DNA from: SLRI01 sp964528705
GTDB lineage: Bacteria > Pseudomonadota > Alphaproteobacteria > Geminicoccales > Geminicoccaceae
Reading direction: 5' to 3'
DNA length: 11,815 nucleotides
NCBI GenBank assembly: GCA_964528705.1
Contig: CAZGUW010000147.1
Span: 1 to 11,815 of the forward strand
The notes under the pieces were generated by a model. The model saw nothing but the letters and a program-made list of their open reading frames with translations. It searched no databases and was not told the origin of the DNA. Each line of letters starts with the position of its first letter. The first letter of the stretch is position 1. This document shows, in pieces, positions 1 through 5,198 of this stretch. Made by a program: the position numbers and the translations under genes.

Positions 1-928
1 CATCCAGCGGGCCGGCGACGTGATCCCGCAGGTGGTCGAGGTGGTGACCGACCGGCGGCCGAAGGGGGCCGAGCCCTTCGTGTTCCCTGAAACCTGCCCC
101 GAGTGCGGCAGCCACGCGGTGCGGCCGCCGGGCGAGGCGGTCCGCCGCTGCACCGGCGGGCTGATCTGCCCGGCGCAGGTCGAGGCGCGGCTGGAGCACG
201 CGGTCGGGCGCGACGCGTTCGACATCGAGGGGCTGGGGAAGAAGCAGGTGCCGCAGCTCATCGAGGCGGGACTCCTGAAGGCGCCGGCGGATATCTTCCG
301 CCTGGCGGGCGATCCTTCGAAGGCGGAGGCCCTGGCCGGGCTCGAGGGCTGGGGCCGGAAGAAGATCGAGAACCTCGTGGCGGCGATCGAGGCGCGGCGC
401 AACGTGCCCCTCGACCGGTTCATCCTGGCCCTCGGCATCCGCTTCATCGGCGAGGCGAACGCGAAGCTGCTGGCCCGTCACTACGGCACGCTGGAGGCCT
501 GGCGGCAGGCCATGCTGGCGGTGGCAGCGGACGACGAGGAGGCGCGGACGGAACTTGCCGACATCGACGGCATCGGGCCGAAGCTGGTCGACGCCCTCGC
601 CGAATTCTTCAGGGAGCCGCACAACCTCGCCGCTCTCGACGATCTGGCGGGTGAGGTCACGGCCGAGCCGGTGGCGGCGCCGGCCGGCGGCGGCTCGCCT
701 TTTGCCGGCAAGACCCTTGTCTTCACCGGCAGCCTCGAGCAGATGACCCGGGCCGAGGCCAAGGCGCTGGCGGAGCAACTGGGGGCGAAGGTGGCGGGCT
801 CGGTCTCGAAGAAGACGGATTACGTGGTGCTGGGTGCGGATGCCGGCAGCAAGGCGAAGAAGGCGGCGGAACTCGGCGTCGAGACCCTGGACGAGGCGAA
901 GTGGCTCGCCATGGCGGGGGTGACGTGA
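1..928 (+). CDS. ligA: NAD-dependent DNA ligase, C-terminal part (5' end outside window)
   Basis: LigA seals nicks in duplex DNA using NAD+ and acts in replication and repair. The reading frame is already open at base 2 (IQRAGDVIPQVV, the end of the OB fold), so only the last 308 residues are present; the nucleotidyltransferase domain with the catalytic lysine lies to the left. In order I see a four-cysteine zinc finger (CPEC, then CTGGLIC, visible residues about 32, 35, 50 and 56), helix-hairpin-helix repeats (DIEGLGKK, LEGWGRKK, ALGIRFIGE, IDGIGPK) and a C-terminal BRCT domain over about the last 75 residues (SPFAGKTLVFTGSL, GSVSKKTDYVV, GSKAKKA). This is the standard bacterial order, and all four zinc cysteines are intact. 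The stop TGA overlaps the GTG start of the next gene, so the two are probably co-transcribed and translationally coupled. Confidence 0.97.
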   Translation, partial: IQRAGDVIPQVVEVVTDRRPKGAEPFVFPETCPECGSHAVRPPGEAVRRCTGGLICPAQVEARLEHAVGRDAFDIEGLGKKQVPQLIEAGLLKAPADIFRLAGDPSKAEALAGLEGWGRKKIENLVAAIEARRNVPLDRFILALGIRFIGEANAKLLARHYGTLEAWRQAMLAVAADDEEARTELADIDGIGPKLVDALAEFFREPHNLAALDDLAGEVTAEPVAAPAGGGSPFAGKTLVFTGSLEQMTRAEAKALAEQLGAKVAGSVSKKTDYVVLGADAGSKAKKAAELGVETLDEAKWLAMAGVT

Positions 929-1182
929 ACCGGCTTTTGATGCTCGGCCTGGGCTACGGCCTCCTGGTCCTCGGCTTTCTCGGCCTCTTCCTGCCGGTGC
1001 TGCAGGGCGTGCTCTTCATCGTCGTCGGGCTCGTCATCCTGTCGCGCCATGCGCCCTGGGCGGAGCGCCTGCTGGCGCGATTCAAGGCGCGTTACCCGCG
1101 CATGGGCGACGTGTTCACCCGCGCCGAGAACCTGGCCGAGCGCTGGATCCACAGGCTGGGGCGCCGCGTCAGGGGGTCATAG
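925..1182 (+). CDS. Small membrane protein, PGPGW-like
   Basis: Predicted inner-membrane protein of 85 residues. Two closely spaced hydrophobic stretches (about residues 2-20 and 24-40), separated by a Phe-Leu-Pro turn, form a helical hairpin. They are followed by a basic amphipathic tail (HAPWAERLLARFKARYP and on to the Arg-rich C-terminus) that should lie on the cytoplasmic side. The layout resembles the PGPGW family of putative transmembrane proteins, although the PGPG signature itself is not strict here (LPVLQG). I chose GTG at 925 because GTGA overlaps the ligA stop and a GGCGGGGG stretch lies about 5 bases upstream. The GTG at 901 would force a 28-base overlap, and the ATG at 940 is a shorter alternative. 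Function unknown; the link to ligA is probably only operonic. Confidence 0.8.
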   Translation: MNRLLMLGLGYGLLVLGFLGLFLPVLQGVLFIVVGLVILSRHAPWAERLLARFKARYPRMGDVFTRAENLAERWIHRLGRRVRGS

Positions 1183-1193
1183 GGCAGCAGCGC

Positions 1194-1538
1194 TCACGCA
1201 CGCACGGCGAGCGAGAAGTCCACGTGCACACGGTCGTACGGGAAGACGACCTGGCCCTTCGCGGTCCGGTCCAGCACGCCCGCCGCCAGCAGCGCATGCA
1301 CGTCGCCGTGGACCGCCTTGACGTCGCGGCCGACGCGGCGCGCCACCTCGCGGATCGCCAGTGGACCGTCGCCGACCATGGCCTGCAGGATTCGCCAGCG
1401 TTTTGGCGCCAGCACCTGCCAGAGCACGTCGACCGAAGCGAAGTCGATACGCTCGCCCTGCGGCTCGCCACGAAAGGCCGCCACCAGCCGCTGCTTCGCG
1501 TCATCGACCGAGGCAAGACCGAGGGTCACGGTGGTCAT
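1194..1538 (-). CDS. Winged-helix DNA-binding protein, HVO_A0114/COG4190 type
   Basis: Predicted transcriptional regulator of 114 residues. The middle holds a winged helix-turn-helix: LAPKRWRILQAM (about residues 43-54), the recognition region PLAIREVARRVGRDVKAVHGDV (59-80), then HALLAAGVLDR and a beta wing (QVVFPYDRVHVDF). This matches the pattern of HVO_A0114-type proteins (COG4190), which in many genomes sit beside a small partner gene and are suspected antitoxin-like regulators. No such partner is visible here: the upstream minus-strand gene encodes a secreted protein. The ATG start is supported by GGAGG seven or so bases upstream on the minus strand. The gene converges on the PGPGW gene with only 11 bases between stops. 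Targets unknown; autoregulation is plausible but not shown. Confidence 0.85.
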   Translation of the reverse strand: MTTVTLGLASVDDAKQRLVAAFRGEPQGERIDFASVDVLWQVLAPKRWRILQAMVGDGPLAIREVARRVGRDVKAVHGDVHALLAAGVLDRTAKGQVVFPYDRVHVDFSLAVRA

Positions 1539-1594
1539 TGTTCCTCCAGCCGGACGCGGGGTGTCTCGTGCAATGCCACCGCGTCGCCGCAGCC

Positions 1595-1867
1595 TCAGGG
1601 CAGGGGCTCGACCTCGGCGCCGGTATCGCCCATGAACCTGACGCTGTAGGCGCCCTCGGCGCAGTGGATGGTCCAGGCCGCCTCGTCCGGCGCGGAGCGG
1701 GCCTCGTCGCGGGTGGCGTCGCTCGGGTCGGTGCAGGCGTGGCCGGCATCGCGCACCGCCACGGCGATGTCGTCGACGGCCGCCTCCTGGGCCGGCGCGC
1801 CGGACGCGAGACCCGCCGCCAGGGCGAGGCCGGGAAGGCCGTACCGGATCGGAAATCGTTGTGCCAT
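1595..1867 (-). CDS. Small exported protein of unknown function
   Basis: Protein of 90 residues. The N-terminus looks like a Sec signal peptide: a short basic start (MAQRFPIRYG), a hydrophobic core rich in Leu, Ala and Gly (LPGLALAAGLASG), and a likely cleavage site APAQ|EA near residue 27. The mature part, about 63 residues, is acidic and has two cysteines (HAC and IHC) that could form one disulfide in the periplasm, followed by a short beta-like segment (YSVRFMGDTGAEVEPLP). I do not recognise the family. The ATG at 1867 is preceded by GGAGA with 5-base spacing, and a promoter-like pair lies 30-60 bases upstream. The stop is 56 bases before the start of the HVO_A0114-type regulator, so the two may form a transcription unit. 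The opposite-strand reading has no supporting features. Confidence 0.65.
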   Translation of the reverse strand: MAQRFPIRYGLPGLALAAGLASGAPAQEAAVDDIAVAVRDAGHACTDPSDATRDEARSAPDEAAWTIHCAEGAYSVRFMGDTGAEVEPLP

Positions 1868-1896
1868 GGGGGTCTCCGTCGCGCTTGCCGGCGGGC

Positions 1897-1925
1897 AGGG
1901 TAGTCGGCCGAACTGTGCGCTTCAA
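1897..1925 (-). promoter_or_regulatory. Promoter-like boxes for the small exported protein gene
   Basis: Read on the minus strand, TTGAAG (1925-1920) and TACCCT (1902-1897) are separated by 17 bases, which fits a housekeeping sigma factor with a start near 1890 and a leader of about 20 bases. The -10 box is only a partial match to consensus, so this is a sequence-pattern call without experimental support. Confidence 0.4.
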
Positions 1926-1936
1926 GGCGATGCTCC

Positions 1937-1965
1937 TTGTACGGGGGCGGGGAGTTTGCTATCAT
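1937..1965 (+). promoter_or_regulatory. Promoter-like boxes pointing into the gene-free region
   Basis: TTGTAC (1937-1942) and TATCAT (1960-1965) are separated by exactly 17 bases. The -10 box matches consensus at five of six positions; the -35 box is weaker. A transcript starting near 1972 would run in the plus direction toward the terminator at 2306-2341. No protein gene starts in between, which suggests an RNA or a long leader. Confidence 0.45.
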
Positions 1966-2110
1966 TGCACTGTTGGTGTCGCTCCCGTGCCGCGCCAGGG
2001 CCGTCGGAAATGCCGACCCCGCCGGCAGTTGCAGCGGGCCAGCCGACAAGGCCGGTGCGCAGGGTCGCAGCGCCGCCAGCATGGACCAACCAGCGAACGG
2101 GAGGGTGCGA

Positions 2111-2146
2111 ATGCGCATGGAAGATCCACCCGCGAGTTCGTGCTGA
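2111..2146 (+). other. Possible 11-codon upstream reading frame with a good ribosome-binding site
   Basis: GGGAGGG at 2099-2105 stands 5 bases before an ATG that opens the frame MRMEDPPASSC and then a TGA stop. It lies inside the putative leader or non-coding transcript and could be a leader peptide. There is no run of a regulatory amino acid and no conservation data, so it may equally be a chance match. Confidence 0.15.
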
Positions 2147-2305
2147 TTCCGCCGCTGCGTGCCGCGGGATCACGGTCCGGCTGATCGACCGGAAATCCGG
2201 AGCGGATCCGGGCCGCCAGACAATTCGAACCGACAACCGAAGTACTGCCTGAAGAGCGTGCTTCGCTATAGAGCCGACAACAGTCGGCAATGGCCATAGC
2301 GCCGG

Positions 2306-2341
2306 AAAACCCCGCCAGAGCCCATGTGCCGGCGGGGTTTT
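2306..2341 (+). terminator. Intrinsic (Rho-independent) terminator, perfect 11-bp stem
   Basis: AAAACCCCGCC (2306-2316) and GGCGGGGTTTT (2331-2341) are perfect reverse complements around a 14-base loop. On the plus strand the stem ends in a run of four T followed by CATTT. The A/T-symmetric form could also work on the minus strand. It lies 165 bases before the HPF/cold-shock gene and at least 440 bases after any plus-strand stop. It therefore either ends an unannotated transcript or acts as an attenuator for the next gene. Confidence 0.85.
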
Positions 2342-2343
2342 CA

Positions 2344-2371
2344 TTTGCCGGCGATCTGGCCGCAGTATCCT
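2344..2371 (+). promoter_or_regulatory. Weak promoter-like boxes downstream of the terminator
   Basis: TTTGCC (2344-2349) and TATCCT (2366-2371), with a 16-base spacer, directly follow the terminator. If real, they would start a leader of about 130 bases for the HPF/cold-shock gene, carrying the 2435-2460 hairpin. Both boxes are imperfect. Confidence 0.25.
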
Positions 2372-2434
2372 GTCGCGCGCTCTTGTCATCAGCCTGGATC
2401 GTCGCAACCTCTCTTGTTGCAGGCAGTTTCTGCA

Positions 2435-2460
2435 GGCGAAACCGGACGGGTGGTTTCGCC
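2435..2460 (+). promoter_or_regulatory. Perfect 9-bp hairpin in the leader of the HPF/cold-shock gene
   Basis: GGCGAAACC (2435-2443) and GGTTTCGCC (2452-2460) are exact reverse complements around the 8-base loop GGACGGGT. The hairpin is not followed by a T run, so it is not a terminator. It ends 30 bases before the Shine-Dalgarno AGGAGG and would sit in the 5' untranslated RNA, where it could affect mRNA stability or temperature response, or it could be a protein-binding dyad in DNA. Confidence 0.5.
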
Positions 2461-2490
2461 GGGCGGAGCGCCTGTGGCCAGCGGCGAACG

Positions 2491-2496
2491 AGGAGG
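2491..2496 (+). promoter_or_regulatory. Ribosome-binding site AGGAGG for the HPF/cold-shock gene
   Basis: A consensus AGGAGG lies 10 bases before the ATG at 2507. It fixes the start at 2507 rather than at earlier in-frame codons in the leader (for example ATG 2324), which would read through the hairpin with non-coding-like composition. Confidence 0.7.
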
Positions 2497-2506
2497 TAGT
2501 GAGGTC

Positions 2507-3076
2507 ATGCAGAAGCCCTTGGAGATCCGCTTCCAGCAGATGGATCCCTCACCGGCGGTGGAGGCGCGCATTCGCGAGAAGGTCGAGGCGCTCGAGCGCG
2601 TCGCCCCGCGCATGACAAGCTGCCGGGTGGTGGTCGAGAAGGAGGATCGCCATCAGACCAAGGGCAACCTGTTTCGCGTGCGGCTCGACATCGGCATGCC
2701 GGGAAAGGAGATCGCGGTGAGCCGGGCAGGGCCGAAGGATCACGCGCACGAGGACATCTACGTGGCGGTCCGCGACGCCTTCGCCGCTGCCCAGCGCCAG
2801 CTTCGCGAGCGCAGCCGCTCCGTCGCCGGCAAGGTGAAGCAGCACGAGGCGCCCCTCACGGGCCGGATCGGCCGCCTCTTCCCCGATGAAGGCTACGGCT
2901 TCGTCGAGACCACGGCGGGCGATGTGTATTTCCACCGCAACAGCGTCGCCAATGGCGGCTTCGACCGGCTGACCATCGGCGAGGAGGTGCGGCTCGAGGT
3001 GGCCGAGAACGAGAGCCCGGACGGTTGGCAGGCGACCACGGTGCAGGCGACCGGGCGGGTGCTCGCCGAGGAGTAG
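2507..3076 (+). CDS. Ribosome hibernation factor (HPF/RaiA) fused to a cold-shock domain
   Basis: Cytoplasmic protein of 189 residues with two domains. Residues 1-105 are a ribosomal S30AE/HPF-RaiA domain (MQKPLEIRFQQMDPSPAVEARIREKVEALE, VVVEKEDRHQ, then HAHEDIYVAVRDAFAAAQRQL); this family occupies the decoding site of the 30S subunit and silences ribosomes in stress or stationary phase. A charged linker leads to a cold-shock domain at about 118-185, with RNP1 in EGYGFVE (129-134 region) and RNP2 in VYFHRN (140-145), so nucleic-acid binding looks intact. The order differs from long HPF, whose C-terminal domain dimerises ribosomes; a cold-shock tail suggests RNA contact instead. The ATG start is set by AGGAGG. 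The gene stands alone behind a long structured leader and 103 bases before the next gene, which has its own promoter-like boxes. Confidence 0.92.
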   Translation: MQKPLEIRFQQMDPSPAVEARIREKVEALERVAPRMTSCRVVVEKEDRHQTKGNLFRVRLDIGMPGKEIAVSRAGPKDHAHEDIYVAVRDAFAAAQRQLRERSRSVAGKVKQHEAPLTGRIGRLFPDEGYGFVETTAGDVYFHRNSVANGGFDRLTIGEEVRLEVAENESPDGWQATTVQATGRVLAEE

Positions 3077-3110
3077 GCTGCCGGCGCGCCGCGGCGAGCC
3101 CGTCCCGACA

Positions 3111-3139
3111 TTGCCGGTTTCCGGCCGATCGCCTAAGCT
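3111..3139 (+). promoter_or_regulatory. Promoter-like boxes for the Lon-like protease gene
   Basis: TTGCCG (3111-3116) and TAAGCT (3134-3139), 17 bases apart, precede the chosen GTG start by 40 bases. The extended -10, CCTAAGCT, resembles CTAGGCT in front of the next gene. Pattern call only. Confidence 0.45.
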
Positions 3140-3167
3140 GGTCGATGGGAGACTGTCTGGACGACCC

Positions 3168-3172
3168 GGAGG
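3168..3172 (+). promoter_or_regulatory. Ribosome-binding site deciding the GTG start of the Lon-like protease
   Basis: GGAGG is 7 bases before GTG 3180. The upstream in-frame ATG at 3111 has no such site, would begin inside the -35 box, and would put 23 extra residues before the signal peptide. Confidence 0.65.
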
Positions 3173-3179
3173 CAGGCCT

Positions 3180-5111
3180 GTGCGACGCGGCGGCGGCGGC
3201 TCGGGAGGTGGTCGACGGCGATGGCTGGCTGCCCTGGCAGGGGGTGCCCTGCTGGCATCGGCGCAGCCCGCTTTGACCCTCGCGGCCGAGCTCACCATCC
3301 GGCCGGCCTCCTACCGGGGTGGCGGCGGCAGCTGCAGCGGCGCCACGCTTCGGGTGCAGATCGCGGCCGAACCCAATCCCAATCCCTCGCACGCGCTGCA
3401 GGTCGGCTTCTTCGAATCCAGCTCCGGCGCCATCGGCGACCAGATGAACGCGTCCGGCTGGCTCAGCGCCCTGGTCGCAGCCGAGCTGGCGGATGCGGAT
3501 CTCCGCGACTACCGGCTGTCCTACAGCTGGGCCGGCCTCGTGGACGGGCCGAGCGCTGGCGGGCTGATGACCAGCGCGGTGCTCGCGCTGATGCGCGGCG
3601 AGAGCCTGCTCGACGACGCCACGATGACCGGCACCATCAACCCCGACGGCACGATCGGGCCGGTCGGCGGCATTGCCTACAAGATCCAGGGCGTGGCCGA
3701 GGCGAACATCAGGCGCTTCGCCATACCCCTCGGCAAGCGGCTGTCGGTCAACGCCTGCACCGGGGAGACCGAGGACCTGGTCGAGGTCGGCCGTGCCCTC
3801 GGCGTGGAGGTGACGGAGGTCGGCGACATCTACGAGGCCTACACCTTCCTCACCGGTATCACCCTGCCGCGACCGGATCTGCGGCCGATCGATGCCGTGT
3901 TCCCGGAGGACCTGCGCCGCGATTTCCGCGATCTCCATGCGACCTGGCTCCAGCGCTACGAGGCCGCCGCGCGGGTTGTCGCCGGGGCGCGGCCGCCGGA
4001 CTTTCCCGACCCGTTCCGCGTCTTCTGGCAGGATGCTGAAGCCTTCCTCGCGGCGAGCCGGCACGAGCTCCAGGCCGGCCACGAGCCGGCAGCATTCAAC
4101 CGCATCTGGATGGCGGTGCTGAACGCCGAGTTCGTCGCCCGCGCCGTCACGGCGATGCGGGCCCTGAACACGCGCGGCTTCCCCGGCCTCCACGACGTGG
4201 TGGAGCGCGAGCTGGAACTCGCGGTGGCGCATGTGGCCGACGGCCTCGACGAACTCTGGGACGTCGAGATCGTCAGCATCACCGATGCCGGTGCGGTGGC
4301 CGGCATGGGCAACCTGATCGCCGCCTCGTTCGCCTATCTCGACCAGGCGGACTGGGCCCTGGCGGAGGCCCGGTCGCGGCTCGAGACGGCGACGCCGGCG
4401 GACTTCGAGGAGATCGGCAAGCTCTCCTTCGAGGCGCTGGGCCAGGCCGGCCTCGCCGGGACGGTGCTCGACCTCGCCGTCGGCAGCAAGGGCTGGATGG
4501 GCCGCGACGTGCGGCCCTGGCGAAGGAACGCCGAGCCGATCAACGGGGGCCGCGAGCTCTACCGCGCCGCCGCCCGGTCGAACCTGCGCTATGTCGATAC
4601 CCTGCACACCGCCTATCTGGCGGAAGTGCAGCGGCTCGATCTGGCCTCGGCCCAGGCCCAGGTGAGGCGGAGCGACCCGGTCTATCTCGCCGCGACCGGT
4701 GCGCTCGAACTGGAATGGGACGTCTTCGATCTCTTCGAGGACGACTACGTCGCCGGCGTGGCGCAGCTGGGCGCGCTCATGGGCTCGGTGGCCAACGCCG
4801 CCGTGCTGGTTGCGAAGTACTACTCGCTCGGCGTCGAGACGGACGCCCTCGGGAGGGTGGTCGGCCTCGACGGCGAGCCCGCGCTGCAGCGCATGATGGC
4901 GCTCGCGGAGGACGCCGCGCTGCGTGCCGTCGCCGCCGCGGACGATGCCACCCTGGGCGCCGCCACGCCGATGCTCACCTCGTCGCTCGATGTCGCGCGG
5001 CGCAACCGGGACGCGGCGGTCACGGCGCAGGACCAGCTCACCGCGCTCGCCTACTTCTGGGGCACGAGCATGAACGCCCGGCTGATGGTGCGGCTGGCTC
5101 AGGCGGAGTGA
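3180..5111 (+). CDS. Exported Lon-like (S16) serine protease without ATPase, novel C-terminal region
   Basis: Protein of 643 residues (GTG start). Residues 1-36 look like an export signal: a Gly/Arg-rich start, RRRW, a hydrophobic core (LAALAGGALLASAQPALTLAA), then the mature part. About residues 40-225 form a Lon-type peptidase S16 domain. The nucleophile is Ser125 in VDGPSAGG and the general base Lys168 in PVGGIAYKIQGV, with MTGTINPDGTIGPVGG between them. The 43-residue Ser-Lys spacing equals that of E. coli Lon (679/722). No Walker motifs or AAA+ module exist, so it should act ATP-independently, outside the cytoplasm. This resembles the stand-alone S16 proteases of COG1750, known mainly from archaea. 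Residues about 230-643 are helix-rich, end without a membrane anchor, and match nothing I know. Substrate unknown. A 403-residue orphan follows after 87 bases on the same strand. Confidence 0.85.
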   Translation: MRRGGGGSGGGRRRWLAALAGGALLASAQPALTLAAELTIRPASYRGGGGSCSGATLRVQIAAEPNPNPSHALQVGFFESSSGAIGDQMNASGWLSALVAAELADADLRDYRLSYSWAGLVDGPSAGGLMTSAVLALMRGESLLDDATMTGTINPDGTIGPVGGIAYKIQGVAEANIRRFAIPLGKRLSVNACTGETEDLVEVGRALGVEVTEVGDIYEAYTFLTGITLPRPDLRPIDAVFPEDLRRDFRDLHATWLQRYEAAARVVAGARPPDFPDPFRVFWQDAEAFLAASRHELQAGHEPAAFNRIWMAVLNAEFVARAVTAMRALNTRGFPGLHDVVERELELAVAHVADGLDELWDVEIVSITDAGAVAGMGNLIAASFAYLDQADWALAEARSRLETATPADFEEIGKLSFEALGQAGLAGTVLDLAVGSKGWMGRDVRPWRRNAEPINGGRELYRAAARSNLRYVDTLHTAYLAEVQRLDLASAQAQVRRSDPVYLAATGALELEWDVFDLFEDDYVAGVAQLGALMGSVANAAVLVAKYYSLGVETDALGRVVGLDGEPALQRMMALAEDAALRAVAAADDATLGAATPMLTSSLDVARRNRDAAVTAQDQLTALAYFWGTSMNARLMVRLAQAE

Positions 5112-5132
5112 GCCGGGCCGGTGGTGCAGGGC

Positions 5133-5162
5133 TCGCCCGACGGTGCCGGAGGCTGCTAGGCT
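5133..5162 (+). promoter_or_regulatory. Weak promoter-like boxes before the 403-residue orphan
   Basis: TCGCCC (5133-5138) and TAGGCT (5157-5162), 18 bases apart, end 36 bases before the ATG. The -10 (CTAGGCT) resembles the CTAAGCT in front of the Lon-like gene at nearly the same distance from the start codon. The -35 is poor, so read-through from the Lon-like gene is also possible. Confidence 0.3.
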
Positions 5163-5198
5163 CGTGACCCGTTCCACCGCCTGGGGCCGCTCTTCGCC

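Larger units (their letters stand above)
1868..2506. other. Gene-free region of 640 bases with structured, terminator-bounded interior
   Basis: No reading frame here shows the codon bias or domain content of its neighbours, and the base composition is visibly less GC-rich. It contains divergent promoter-like boxes near its left end (1897-1925 minus, 1937-1965 plus), small perfect hairpins (GTCGG-aaatg-CCGAC at 2003-2017; GCCGAC-aaca-GTCGGC at 2273-2288, enclosed by GCTAT 2265-2269 and ATAGC 2296-2300), an intrinsic terminator at 2306-2341, and a 9-bp perfect hairpin at 2435-2460. The part from about 1972 to 2345 could be a non-coding RNA of roughly 370 nt, or the whole could be a long leader of the HPF/cold-shock gene. 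I could not match it to RNase P RNA, tmRNA, 6S or SRP RNA. Confidence 0.55.

Noticed and set aside
1950..2060. SRP (4.5S) RNA, suggested by CTGTTGGT followed by CTCCCG
   Set aside because: The invariant core GGTCCGGAAGGAAGCAGCC is absent; the nearby GTCGGAAATGCCGAC is only a small hairpin.
2222..2232. tRNA T-loop-like GGTTCGAATT on the minus strand
   Set aside because: The flanking bases do not form a T stem, and no acceptor or anticodon arm could be built around it.
1972..2345. RNase P RNA or tmRNA, suggested by the transcript length
   Set aside because: The RNase P GAGGAAAGUCC region and the tmRNA tag ending in ALAA or similar were not found in either orientation.
1922..2407. 161-codon minus-strand frame in the gene-free region
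   Set aside because: No ribosome-binding site, no recognisable domain, and composition unlike the neighbouring genes. It also runs through the perfect terminator.
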